From Parus major (Eukaryota > Chordata > Aves > Passeriformes > Paridae): DNA of 64,000 bases. The notes beneath the pieces were generated by a model that had not been told where the DNA came from, did not search any database, and worked only from the letters and a program-made list of their open reading frames with translations. The position numbers and the translations under genes were made by a program. How positions within the stretch are numbered: position 1 is the stretch's first letter; every line of letters starts with the position of its first letter. Shown here piece by piece: positions 24,080-38,076 of the stretch. The stretch covers positions 24,864,847 to 24,928,846 of the forward strand of contig NC_031771.1 of assembly GCF_001522545.3 (NCBI RefSeq), read 5' to 3'.

Positions 24080-27000
24080 GTACCTAAATTCAAGAATGCA
24101 GACCTGTTTGATTTTTTTTTAGGTTTTTTTTTATGTTACTCATTCAGGAAAGCCAGCCCAAAAATTCATGAAAAAAAATGAATGCTAGCTTCAGAAAAGT
24201 AAACACATAGTAGGTGTGTCCAGAAAGAGAACATTTTAAATGCAAAATTCCTGAAAATAGTGTTAAGATGGAAGCTGCTATTTTGTCTTCATGGGAAGCC
24301 ATTGCCTTGTGTATACACAGTGAATGAAGACAATAAAAATTAGAGGGCTTATTTGAACACCCTTCCCCTAACTTGAAACCTGAAAGGAGAGCTTTCTGTT
24401 TGACTGCTGTTTTATTGCCAAGTCCTGATATGTGGTTATCCTACTGCTAAGAAACACTTCAGCAGCTGAACATCTAGGATTGTTAGAACAAACTTTCAGG
24501 TTATTAATGGGAATCATTCAGGATTTTCTGTTTGCTTGTCCTGATCAGAAAAACAGGGTGTTTTTCAGCTGCTGAAAGCTACATGCACATGTGAAAGGGG
24601 AAGGTGGGACTGGGTTCTTGGCTACTGAAAGAAAAAGCCAGTGTTTTATTTCAAAGCCCTTCTTGCCCCAATATATTTTGGGTTGCTAGTCTTAATTTAT
24701 CTTTAGATATCTTCATTTTGAGTGAAAAAGCATACTGAGCTATATATCATTTAGTGTGTGCAACTACAACAGTACCCATGAGGTCTGTTGTTTTAATGCT
24801 GAAAATACTGTAGCAAAACAGATTGGAGATTAAATATGAGGAGTATACTAGGATGCAAATCATGCTTTGGAGGCTTTTGTGTTAGCTCTGCTCCAAAGAA
24901 AAGTGGTAGCTCCTCTCACCAGCCTTTAGGCTCCTCAACATGAGCGATGAAGCTCTGTTGAGGAGAATGTGGGTGACATCTGGCTATCGGTCATCTCTGA
25001 GATACCACTGTGATATTGTCTGCTGTCAGGCTGCTGTGCCTGATTTTCTGCACCCCATGGGATGAACAGTGAGTAGAAAGGAATTGCAGAACACGGTTGG
25101 GCTGCTGCTTTCTTTACCAAGACAGAGAATTTGGGGAGACAAACAAAAAAACTACCAGAATTGTCTCAAAAAATAAAGACTCTGCCGTCCTGAGGGGAGT
25201 TGTGAGTGTTTAGGGTAGAGAGCAGTTATTGCTTCCATGTGTAATGGGACATCACTGATTCTTAATTCTGTTTCAAGATGATTTACTGAAGACACATATG
25301 TGATGTAGTTGTGATTTATAGTTAAGAGTAAATGACAACTTGCATGTTAGTTTGATCCTCACCTACCCCTGTGTGGTGTTAGTGGTCTTAGTAAGGAATA
25401 ACCCATGGAAGAGCTCCAGGGAGGAGGCAGGTTTGGGCCCTGGGGTTGGTAAGGATGCAAGCTCCCCTGAGAAGAGTGGGGACTGTGGATCAGTATGGTG
25501 TGATGGAAGAGGAGGAGAAGAAATTGCCTGCTGAGCTGGGCATCCCTGGCACAGCTCACAGAAGGGTGATGATGGCAAGGAGTAGAGATTGCTGGTGGCT
25601 TTCTAAAGCCTGGGTCTGTCAGATCAGGCTGGAACCTCCACACAATCCTTTATTTGCTTCCTTTTGCTGCTTTCCAAGAAGGAAAGTATCATTAGATACT
25701 TGGTTCTTACCAAAAATCTTTGATAAGCATTTAGCTTATGTATTGTTATTTATTTCTCTTTGTCATAATTATTCAAGCAAGTGACAGGCAACTCCTTTGA
25801 TTATATTTAATTATTGACTTTACAAAATGAGGAGTCAAAAAAATCAATTAAAAAAACCATGTCAAAAAAAGTGGATGTATTTAAATTGTTAGAGAAGTTC
25901 CCCACTACTAAAGCCTGGAACTTACTGTTTTCCATTTATTTGAACTAACGATATATGGAAGTGTCACGTAGATCTGTTACTGTTGCTGCAATAAGATAAA
26001 CCAGAATCACGTAAAGATGTGTGTTTTCTGTGGCTAATTGCTCTCCTTAGGATGCTTTCTTGCAAAGATCAGGACTTCTGGCTCCGAAGTGGAGGGAGGA
26101 CTGGATTTTCATGCTGCAGAAACTCGCATTTGACTTCAGCAAAAATATTTTGGGACAAGTGATTGATCCTTGTCTTCAGAGATTGTCCTATAATGACCTC
26201 AGTGATTCTTCCCATGATACTGACAGTGTTGACTGTGGTACACAAGATGCAGTTATCAGGAGAAGATGGCACTGGATATTTCTTGCTATGATTTGAGATA
26301 TTCTTATCATTAATCCATTTTCAGTTTTGTCTCAGCTGTGAGAAAGAGCTGCTTGGTGTTCCTCTAGTGCAAGTCATCCCCTCCCCTGCCTCACTTAGGC
26401 TGTGAGATAGACCAAGAACGGGTGAGTGAGGGCAGGATGGGAGAGGAGGTGATGACAGGACTTCTTAAAATATTTATTTATTGAAAGTCCTCTTCAAAAT
26501 TTTTTTTTTGAGGTATTTGAGTTTTTCTGTGGTGCACAGGTGCCACTCTTTCTGGGATAATAACCCCAAGACCTAATTGTACTCAGCAGCTATACCAAGT
26601 GTGGGGGAGAAATTGCCAGTTTTTGAGAAGGAGGATTTAAGAACTTGTGGGTTTTTTTCCTCCAGGTGTTCAGAAAAACTTCTGTCTGTGTTGGCTGCCT
26701 TTTTCATTGGGACCTGATATTTTAATTTGGGGGAGTGGGGATTGGACAAGGGCACAGGGATTTTAGCATATTCAGCCTGCAGACTCCAGGTGCAGCACTG
26801 ATGTGATTCTCCTGGTTTCCTGCTGGAGCCTGGAGGTCCTTCTTAAAATATGTCACTTAAAGCTGAGGGTCATCACAGTAACTTGTGCTCTGTATGATGT
26901 CTGCTCAGCGTGGCTTGCTCCCTGTTCAGTCAACAGTAAGGGACAGCAAAAATATGACCTTTGGTCTTGTGTTCAGAGGCCTTGGGGATGTTGAGGTTTG

Positions 27001-30000
27001 TTTTATTTTAGCTTTATTTGCTTCAGAAATTGAAAGATAGACTTGAGAGCTTTGCCTCGGTTTCAAACCTCCAAACTGGGGGGCTGCTGGAGCTCCTTGC
27101 AAGACATGATTTTAAGTGGTTAGAACTGTAGGTCATGTACTGACTTCCTTAGTTGATTGCAGTGCAAATGTAAAGTCAGCTCATAAATCGTAGCCAGTGT
27201 TGTGATTACAAATCATTACAATAATGCTAGATTATTCAGTTTGTCACAAATCCTTCTAGACTGCACAATTAAAATCATAACCAGAAGTATAATCCTGTAA
27301 GATAAAGTTACTTCATTACATAATCTCCCTCTGGTTTACTTTTGCTTTTTATTTTGATGAAAGATTCAATAACTGAATTTTTCTGTGTAGTTAAAGTGGG
27401 AACATACATACTTTTAATATCTCTGCCAATTCTGGAGTTAATTTTGCATTCTTGAAATTACTGATGTTGATTAATATAGTAATTGGGCAAAGCCTTGCTT
27501 TTCACTGTAGTGATGGGAAAATCAACTTTAAAATGATGAAGTTTTAGAAAGGAATTGTTGGTTAATGTCCATGACTAGAGCTGTCTTGTCACATGATCAG
27601 GAAATAAATTAGTTGTGATCAGTGGTACATTGTTGTGTAGGTGACTGGAAGGAGGTTGGTGCTTTCCTGCAGAAGCAGTGACTGCTGTTAGTCTGCAGAA
27701 TTAGTGAGGCAGAAGACAGCTGCTGAACAGGAACAAAATGAGTAGTTGACTTGGGAATGGAATTTAGACCAAAGCAAATTTTTTTGTACAGATTCAGATA
27801 CCCATCTAATTTCTTGTGTGGTACTTGTCTCTTCCTGCCATTGGATGTCCTGATGGGAAGGAAGCTCCAGTGGGCTGGGGAGCGACTTGTGCCTGTCAGC
27901 CGGAGCTCAATGACTCAGTGTGTCATAGTAATTCTGATAAATACCCAGACTGAGATAATCAAAACCCATCCAGGGATTTGGTTGTTGTCCTACTTATTAA
28001 TTTTAATGATAATTGAATATCCATGCCGATTACTCAGGCTCTAAGTTCAGCTTCCCGAGCCCTGTGTATTAAATTTCAAAACACTGCTTCTTCAGAGTCT
28101 GGTATATTTAAGTCAGAGGAGTGGTCAGGCAGGAGCTACTGTGCCCTTTGGAGTCACAGTAAGTCAGTCTGGCAGAGCCTGTTTCTCAGAGCTGTATAAG
28201 TGTATTGACCTGGAAAATGTCTTCAGCCCCCAGGGGATTTGGTTATGATGCTGCCTGCGTATATTTTGAATATTTGTAAAAGGCTTTTGCTGTAAGGGTG
28301 TTGAAGGGAAAGCAGGGAATCTTAAGCAGACCTTGCTCGGTGTTTGTAAAGCTGTTTTATTTTATGCCAATAGCCCAGGTAAACCTTTTTGATTTCCCTG
28401 TTCTCTGCCCCTTTTGAGCACAGCACTGCTGAGGGATTTTTTGCTTGCAGGGCTGTCTCCTCCTGTGCTAACTTGGGGTGTTTCTCAGCATTGCGGTTTG
28501 CAGAGGCTGACCTTGCTGAAGCTGGATGTACAAAAGTCCCTGTGCATCTCTGCAGGTGTTGAAGAGGGTCTTTTGTCAGAAGACAGAATCTATGATGAGT
28601 TTTTTTGTACTAGGGGAGCTTTTCCCGAAGAATTCCCTGGTGCTTCTGACCCTGCTGGAAGACTCCATGGTATTCCCATTGATCAAGGGTAAAATGAGCA
28701 ACTAAAATCCAAAATGGGGGCTAATGCCATAGGTGTCCTGTGTTTTCTTGAACTTGGAATGACCTAAGTTAGAAAAGTCTTGATTAATGCCTTTAAAAAA
28801 ACAGATTGTCCCTTTCCTTTTTGTCAATCTTTGTTTTGTTTGTTCAAAGATAAAACAGCAAAGAGACAAAATAGAGTTTTGACAAAATAGAGACAAAACC
28901 AAGTTTTTTTCGCACACGGTGGTGTGACTAAAGATATTACCTGGCAAATTTCCTTCCTTCTTTGCTCTGCAGAGTTTTAAAACTGAGAACTGTTTTTTTC
29001 CTCTATTACAGTAAATACATAAGGAATCAAAATTACATTAAGGAAGAAAGTTGGGCAACACCCTGCTGTTCAAAATGTTAATTGCAAATCATTGACATTC
29101 TAGAGATGCTATTCTCTTTGTTAGTGAGTTATAGTTGCAGTGCTAGTGAGGCAAAACAATTGGTTGGGAAGAAGCACAAGGTTATATAGTATTTATTTAT
29201 TATTTGAAAAGAAGAGCAGATCCATGAGTGTGTGAGCTAGAGGTAATGGTGATGTACTTTCATAGGATTTCAGGCCACTGGGTCTGTTAACATTATGCAG
29301 TTTAATCTCTTGTGGCAAGTATGGTGTCAGAACTGGTTCAGGGGTCCTTGCAGCAGGTCTGTAACCTTCATTTGGTCCACAACTTCTGGAGAGAGATTTC
29401 TTTGATTGAGTCATCCTCTTGTGCTAAGCCTGTATCCCTTTGTAGCTTGTGCTAACAGCTATCTGTCCTCATTGTAAAACATATGAATCTTTCTAGCTCA
29501 AATTAATCAAACTTCAGTTCTCAGTCAATCCATGGTCTTTCCATGACTCCTCTTACTAACTTTGCAAGTATATACTATTCATCTCTCTCTTCTCCCAACA
29601 ACCCTTTTCAGGCAAGTTAGCTACCTCCCAGCCTTCTCTAATTTTTTAATGGTTTTTTTGTGCTATAAGTAGGGCTTTGATCTCTTGAGTAGCTGTGGAC
29701 TCTCTTGTGGGTTCTTTGCAATTAATCCTAGCTGAAGTGATGCCATTTGAAAAGAAAATGGCTTTCTGAAAGCAATATTAGTAAATTGTTGCATTACCTC
29801 CTTTGCTCTGTGAGGCAAATGGATCACAATGAGAAGAAAATCATCCTTGTGATGGAAGCCAGGTAAAAGTGAAGAGGGAGTCTTAGTGGCTGCTCGTCTG
29901 GTTGCTGTGGCAGGTAGGAGTTGCAGAGCAGTGCAGGATGCTCTGTGACATGAAAATGCAGGCTAGAGCTGTGCTGAAGACTCTCATCATAACCTGTGGG

Positions 30001-33000
30001 ATGGTTATGTGGTAAGGGGAGTCCATTGGAGGTGGATGTGCTAATACATAAGTGCACCACGTACACAGGTTTTGGTAGGAAGACAGGTTCCTGTTACAGT
30101 GGAAGATAGAACCTTGGAGCCTCTTAAAGCTTTAGGAAAGGAAGGATTCTGTCCTGGCTCAGCACCTTACTTCTGTTAGGTAAAGGTGGTATGCCTTGCA
30201 AAGCCAAATACTTTGCAGCATCTCAGGACTCTGCATCTCTGAGTAGAGAGAACCAAAATCACCTCTGTGCTTGGACAGCCTGTCTGATTGCTTCAGTTGA
30301 CACAAATATGAAAATTTCTCTTTTGTGTGAAGAGTGGTGGAGTTCTGGGCCTTGTCCAATGTCACTTGCTCACAAGGCAAGAGGAAGCTATTGAGAAGCA
30401 GCAGCAGGTTTTTGTGTTCTTCCCATAAATGGCTAATCCCTTTACTTGATTCAAAATTTCTATCACTGCTTACTGTTCTAAGTTTCTTTGTGCACAATAA
30501 TTTATGGATGAGAGCAAACATTATTAGCAAGCTTTATGTGTTGTGCACTATGGGGGCAACATTTCAGCATCAGAGTGCCATTTCTTCAGCTGTCTTCTTT
30601 TCAGTGAGTATGTGTTTTGGTAAGAAGAATGATGTCAATTAACCACATAACCTGTAGAAGTGCTATTTCCTATGCTAATTAGCTCTTCCTCTGAGAACTG
30701 TACTTTTAATTTATTTTTCAAAGTGCATTCACTCTTTCTTTTCCTTTTAAACTTCAGCAGTTTGTGAAATATGCATCCAGGTTTGCTGAAAGGCTCTGAA
30801 GCTGACAGGACAAAAACTGAAAGGGGATTGATTTAGCGGTTTAATTGCTAGATAATGATGAAACTGTGGTTGGAATTTCATGTTAGTGTGAAATGGCCAA
30901 TCAGTCCATTTTGTAGAGTGAGAGCGAGGCCTAGGATAGGGCTGGATAAATATTCATCTGTAGCCTCTGTGCCAAGTGGTGCTTCTCAGGGACTCCTGAA
31001 GATTATGTAAAACTTTTTTTACCAGAAATTCAGACTCCAGACAAGAATTATCTTGCCTAGCAGTAAAATGCTGTTGCTGCAGCTTAACTGAGTTGTGTCT
31101 GTAAGCTGCACAAAACTGAGAGAAGGTTTCATTCAAGGATGACCCTACTGTGAGAATGTCTCTTTGACAATCAAGTCCAAGTCACAGGCCCTTGCCTGTG
31201 GCTTTCTGACTGGTCTGCTGGGCTGGTGGGGGAGAAGAAGCACTGAAAGGAAACACCAAAGCCTGGAGCTGTGCAGGATTGCAGATCAGAATGTTCAAGG
31301 TGGCCAAAATCCAGCAGGTCCATTGCCACCAGGTGCCAACAAACTGTGGTTTCCCACCTTAACCCAAATCTGCTGGAGGAAGGGTTGGTTGATGACAATC
31401 TCTTTCCTCATAAGGGGAGTGCAGCCCCTTCCCATGTTCTTATATTTACGTCCTCTTTCTGCTCTGCCCCTCCAGCTTCTAACCCACCATTCATCCCAGT
31501 GCACCCTGGATAGAAAATAGCAGTAGGAAGAGCTTGCAGCTTAACTAGCAGCCAGAGATGTAGCAGTAGACCAATTCATTCATTTTTGACTTAAACTATT
31601 TTTAACAGTTTGTTCTTTGAAGAACTTCATGTCTTCAGCATTTCTGTGTTCTTCACCTCCGTACCTCGGGTCTGGAAGAGACTCTCAGTGGTGAGGGCAA
31701 TATACATGAACCTTAAATTATTTATGTACCCACTCTCTATTCCCACATGGCATAGGCATGTTGGTGCTAGCTTTAACCTGCCTTACTTACATGATGAATA
31801 CGTGTGGCTCATCATGGGCTTGGCTACCTGAAACTTCTAAAACTTCCTTGAATCCCCCATAGAAGTTCTGAATGATGGTTTAACTCCTGTGGCAAGTTCA
31901 CACTGTGGTTGATTATGCCCTGCCCCCCATAACAGTTACCTTCCCTTCTCTTCAAAAGCATTCAATTTAAATTCTGGGATCTTTTGTTGGTTAGGCAAAA
32001 GCAAGTTAATAATAGAATAATTTTTTTCTCTGTGCATGTGTTGCAGTATTACCATTAGGTTAAGCCATGGATTGCTTTTTGATTAAGAAAACAATTTGAG
32101 TTTTTCAGTTTCTTCTGAAAACTTCAGCAGCTTTCCTAGACTTTGCATTATCACAGCTGTTTGCCAAAGCAGTATTTATTTTTGCACTGCAGATATCTCA
32201 GCTGAGTATTTAGTACACAATTGTATTTGCTTTCCTAGCCGTGTCATGTTGATGTTCAAGTGGTTTTCAGTGGTTGTCAGACACCAGGAGAGTGTGGAGG
32301 TTGCAGGTAGGAAATGTATTCTTTGTGAGATGCTTAGGATACAGGACATCTGTCACAAACAATTGAGCACATCTGTGTTTCTTCAGTTCCAGGTTAAGAG
32401 AAACATTGAGGTCCAGGTTGCATCTTTGTCCAGCAGATTTACATCCGTGTAATTCTGGTGCCTTATTTAAATAGTAACATAAACCTGGCACAAAGGGAAT
32501 CAAATCCCAGAGAATAAAAAGTAACTAAAAGTTTCATTGTGTTGTGGAATAAGCATACCCGGCATCCACATGTATAATTTATTGCCTGTAGTGGGGTAAG
32601 TACTTAAGAGTTATAATAAATCCATTCTGTTCATTCATTTTTAGTTCTTAGCATACTGATTCAGACCTTAACTGAAAGTGAATATACAATCAATGTCATG
32701 CTTTTTATGCAGGTTTAATAATGTAGGCCTGCCAAGGTTCTTTAATTAAATAATTATTCATTGTTCCATCAGAATAGATTGTTTCACTATAGGGATTGCA
32801 GGCAAGTACATGCAAAATCCAGCCTGAACTGATCGTGTTTTAGCTGCTTACTGTAATCCTGAGTGGTAATCTTTGTCACACAAAAAAAAACAGGGAAAAA
32901 AGTTGCAGTCAGATATTAAAAATGCCATGCCTAATTCTGAGGTGACCAAAGAAAAGCATGCTAAGGTACAGTTTGGTGATACTGTGAACAAAGTTAGAGC

Positions 33001-36000
33001 TGTTTGACAAGTGGGAAAAGTGGGTTTTTTTGGATGGTTCAGATTCAACAGAACTGTCACCAAATCCAAAGTAAGGTAATGTGCTCATCAGGAAACCTGG
33101 TTTTGGATATTTTACTCGTAGCCCCCTGAATTCAAGAGGTGGCAAAAGGGGAAGTGCAGTAAATCGCACGTTGTGTGTGCTGTGCATGCTGGTTCCCGTA
33201 GGAGGGTCTGCACAGGCAGAGCAGCCTTCTCTCATTTCTTCTGAGAGCATTGGAAATGCAGAAAATCTGTTTGGCATGGGGGCTGCTGCTTGTAGCACCA
33301 CACAAGGCTGGCTTCAGATGGCCCCTGCTGCCACGGCATGTCATTAATGCAGCTCACAGCAGCTGGACTGAGAGGACTTCAGTGTTTATTAGGGGAATAT
33401 AATCATTTAAGCCTGAATAAGCTTCAAAGCTCTAATGTGGCTGTTTGGCCAACAGAAATGAGATGTAAATTTGTGCTGAATAGCCACTGATTACAGAAAG
33501 ATGATTAATGTGAGGTTTAAAATTGATTTATGGGTGCAGTTGTCAAGGCCTAAGCCATGAATGTAATATTATCTCTATGAAAAGCTTTGGGTAGATTAGA
33601 GACCAGGGAGCAGTGGCAAAATAATGACTTTGCTGGAGGGTCTGATACAGAGTATGGGCCGTCTGTAATCTAGTCAGATTTGGTATACGCCTGAGAGGTT
33701 AGGCTTTGCCGGTGCAGCACGTGGATAATTGTATAACTTTGCCTGAAACAGTAGAAAACCAAGAAGTTTAATATGTTTTATTTTCATTAAACAAGCTTTT
33801 AGATCAAGGATTTTTTCTCTTTTACCCGAAACTCTTAAAGGTGAACTGACTTGCAAGATTTTATGTAAAGCAAATTACAATGATAAAGATTAAGAATTTA
33901 GTTTTTGCAAATTTTTGCTGTTCTGTGCATTAAAAATAATACAAATACTTCTTGTTATTTCAATTGTAGTGAAGAGTTAGAATCCCCACATAGAGTTTTA
34001 TTTATTTTAATATTAGGATAACATTAAAGTAACAAGGAAAACTTCCTTTCTTGCTGCTTCTCAAAGTTGTTCTGCGAACCTCTTGGTATCATCAGGTGAT
34101 GAGTAATGTGAATAATATCCCAAAGGCTTTGAAAATCCAAGCATTTGGTTATAAACTTAAAATATATGTCCTGGTCTGTGTCCTGAAAATCTGTCTCTGT
34201 CAGCCTTCCAGTGTTAAACCATGTGGTGTCAATACTGTTTTTTCTGGCCTTTGTTAAATTGCTCTGCAATGAGTGTAACATTAAGCAGTGAAAAATGATT
34301 TAATGGTATTGTGTTTCTTCATTGCTTCTTTCATGCACGTCTCCATTGTCTTTCCCTCAATTGCTGGACTGTGATTTGAAATGGATGTTTTAATCCAGAT
34401 GTACAGAGAATTTCCAAGCTTTAAAAAAATAAACCTGTGGGAGGGGAGGTGGGGTTTGCAGATAGCACATGGCTTTGTTTCTGGGAAGGGGGTTGTCACA
34501 GTCCCTGATTAGGCATGCTGGAGAGGGGCTGGTGCTCCATTTCATTTCAGTTCCACTAGCCTCCAGCTGGGTGCTTCATTCCATTTGGATTCTGGTGCTG
34601 ACATCTTCCATTGATCATGCAAATTATCAAAAGTCTGAGCTAAACTTCAGTCTCATTTTAATTTCCCCCCCCCCATGTATCTTGGTGTGCAGACTGAAAA
34701 GTGTAGGTGACTTTGTCCTGATGTTTCTCCATTTTTCAGCAGCTTGAATTGTGCAGGTCTCTACAGATAACATATTTCATCATAATTATGTACTGAAAGT
34801 AATTTTTAAGGTTTTAATTGTTCTTGTGGTACTTTACGTAGCAAATTGCTGCTTGTGTTTTGAGATGCCATTGCAGCTTTTCAGAAATGTGCAGTTTCTG
34901 GGCTATTTCTTTTCTCAGTTTTTCAGTGGTGCAGAGCAATCCAGGAATTGTCACCACTTTTGCCTTACAGGCAGTTTCGCTGAGTCTCCTGCACAGCCTG
35001 CTGCAGAAATCAGAGATGTGTCAGCAAACCTTACATGCATCTTACAAATAAAAAAGAATACTGAAAAATGGTTAAAGTAGCAAATTCAAATGTTTACGCA
35101 ACAGGAGTTGATGATTATGAAGTTCTCCTTGTAACTCTAGGTGACTGATAATGTCTTCACGTGTAGCTCTTCTTGAGAGGAGCAGTCATGCTTTGTCTCG
35201 CAGTTTCAGCGTGGGGTTCTCCTGTTTGGTGTTTTCCCTCAGCTCTGAGCAGTGTGATTGTGAGAGAACCTTTGTTGCCATTACTTCATGAAGGAGGAGG
35301 ATTTCTAGCAATCCTGACTGCACACGGGATGATGAAAGGTTGACCTGGGTGGGATTAAAAATATCCAGAACACTGTAAAATACAGAAGTATCCACCCAGA
35401 TGCTTAAGCTCTCAGTTCTAGAAATTACATTTATTTAAAGCTGATGTCTGCTGTCGAGCTGTTCTGAGTACCGGGACGTGCAGCTGGCAGCAGTGGATTT
35501 AGGATGGAGCACGATGGTGCTGTGAACATTCACCCAGATCATTTTCAGTGTAGTTTTTTTGTACTGGAGATGAAACATCAGTTATCTCCCCATCTTTGCT
35601 ATTCCCTCTCCTGCCCTTTTTCAGAGTGCAAAGCCAAATGTGAAACCTTGGCACCAAGTGAAATTGAGTCTTGTTAACTCTTGATGAAGTGTGGGGTAGC
35701 CTTTAACATGAAGCAAGGCCCTTTTTCTCCTCTTAGCATTTTTGCTGCCCACACATTGCAAGAGGTCATTCAGAAACACATCTGGCAGTTCCTGTAACTC
35801 TGCTGAGGTGAGAATTTGCCCTTTTAGTGGGAGGTGGTGGTAATGGAAGTGACTTTCTAAGTTTGCTTTCTGCTAGGCAAGTATCACAGGTGGGCTAGGG
35901 GATATGTGTTTGGCTAATGCAGAAATGGAGAAAAAATGTTCACTAGTCTGATGTGGCACGTCTTAAAATCATACTTTAAATTTCCAGTTCATACCTTTTT

Positions 36001-38040
36001 GCTGTTTGTTTCCCCCACTTATGCTTTAGTGTTTGAAAATGATCTGTAGTTTCTTGCTGGGAAATCTCCAGTAATGAGTGAGGAAACTCATATTTACTTC
36101 AGCTAATTAACCTCAGGATATTCTGAAGCTGTGCTTTAACTGGGCTATGCAGCTTAGTGACCAGAGTGGCGTTGGAGGAAACAGCAGGAAACTGCAATCC
36201 AGTAGTAAAATAAGAAGAGCAGCCCAAAAGTTTACTTTTGTTTTATTTTCCTGGTTGGAGAAATTGGGAATGTGCCAAGCCACCAGAAAACATTAAGTTC
36301 CTTCTTCAAAAACTCAGCTTTTATTAGGCTAGATTTCTGCCTGAGTAGGGAGATTAATCAGATGCTTTCTATCCTCTGTTATCCATTATGTTTTTTGCTT
36401 GACTAGTAGCTGCTGTCAGTAGGAATATATATCTGTATGTCTAAATGTCTCAGTTGTAAAATTGCCATCCAAATGAAGCTTGAGCCTCGGGTGGGGGCAC
36501 TGTCAGATGTACAGAAATAGTAAGATCCCAGGCAGTTGCAACTGCTTCTGGTATTTAAAGGTTTTAGTAAACTCTTGCCAAATGTTTTTTGCATTGAACT
36601 CACTGGAGTTTCTTTTTGACACTGGCTCCTTTCCTTGCAAATGAGTTCCAAAGCCCCTAAAACCAGGCTGAGAATGTGCAAAAATGGCTTCACCTTTTGC
36701 ATTATGGAAGTGGGTGTTGATATTGGAAAAGTTTGCACAAGTAATAATTTTTTTGTTGCTTGGTAGCTGAAATTTAAAACAGTGCATTTGAGGCTGAAAG
36801 AAGTAGTTTGTATTATTCCAGAACTGTTTTTTCATAATTTTTTTATCTGCTCTCTATTTTGGTTAAACTCAAGAAGAGAAGATGGCAAAGACATGGTTTG
36901 TAAGGCTCTCAAAATAATTGGTTTCTCTTTTACTAATGTTTTTTGTTCCCTCCCCTTCTTTCCTAACTTGATCCAAGTACATGAATTGCTTTGGTTTCCT
37001 GATTATTTGTATTTCAAATTTGTGATTTACTGGAAAAGGTCATGTGGCTCTTGTTGATGTCCTTCTACCGCATGGTGCAGGGCAGGAGGGGAGAAGCAGC
37101 TGAGCTGTCCCAGTGAGCAGGCACCTTGTCCCAATGCAGAATTTGAATTTTAAACCTGTGTAGTTACCCTGGCACAAATGCTTAAAAGTTGTTGTCCAGG
37201 AGTGCTGTTTTAAGCAGGGTGCAGTGAGCCGGTACTGATAGAAAATGCTGGCCAAAGCTGTTTTGATGTCTCTGCTCCTCACAATCCTCATCCATTGGGA
37301 AGAGCAGGGCTGCAGACAAACGTGTGGCATTGTTCCAGGTATCCAAGCATTTTTCTGCTGCTTGAGAGTGGTGTGGATCACTGTCCCTTGCTGGGAGCAG
37401 GAACCAGGCTCCTCAAGCACCCCAGCCAGGTGCTTGTGGACTCTGCCATGAGATCAGCAGGTCAAAGAGGTCATACATACACCTCTTGCCCATGGCAGTG
37501 TTCAGGACTTGTTCTGTAGTTTCTTTTGCTCCTGCCAGTCCTGAAGTTAGCATTGCTGTGGAGGGAGCTAAATGTAACATGACTTTTTGGGCTTCATGTC
37601 TTTTGTGTTCTTGTTCTTTGAGGAAGGAGAACCTATTTAACAGAGGCTGAAACACCTCCAGCAAAATCAGGCTCTTGGTCAATCGTGTGGCTCCGGAGCT
37701 GAAAATCTGAGCAATGCCACATATTGCAGCTTCTGTTGATAACACTGGCAGGATTTGGTGGCAGGATTGAAGCACCTGAATCTTGGGACTGTGGCCTGTT
37801 TGCAGGTGCTGTTTTGCAGTAGGCAAGATAGTGACAAAGTCAGCCTTATTTTACAGCTAGCACAGCCCTGCAAAGCCTTCTGCAGTGCAGAAGAAAAGAT
37901 GTGTGGGCTCTGCCTGGCTTTCACTAGCGATTTAGCCTTATGTGACCTCACTGAAGCCACTGAAACTGCGCAGAGGAGAGCCTGCTGCTTGTTTGCTTTA
38001 ACCATGTAATACCACAGCAAGTGGAAACCAGCAGGCAGCT

Positions 38041-38076
38041 AAAAAAAAAAACAACAAAACAAACCAACAAACCCAC
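38041..38076. repeat. A-rich (CAAA)n-like low-complexity tract
   Basis: Eleven A followed by CAACAAAACAAACC-type units. A simple A-rich tract; similar ones occur at 18389-18413 and 46440-46505. Confidence 0.8.
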
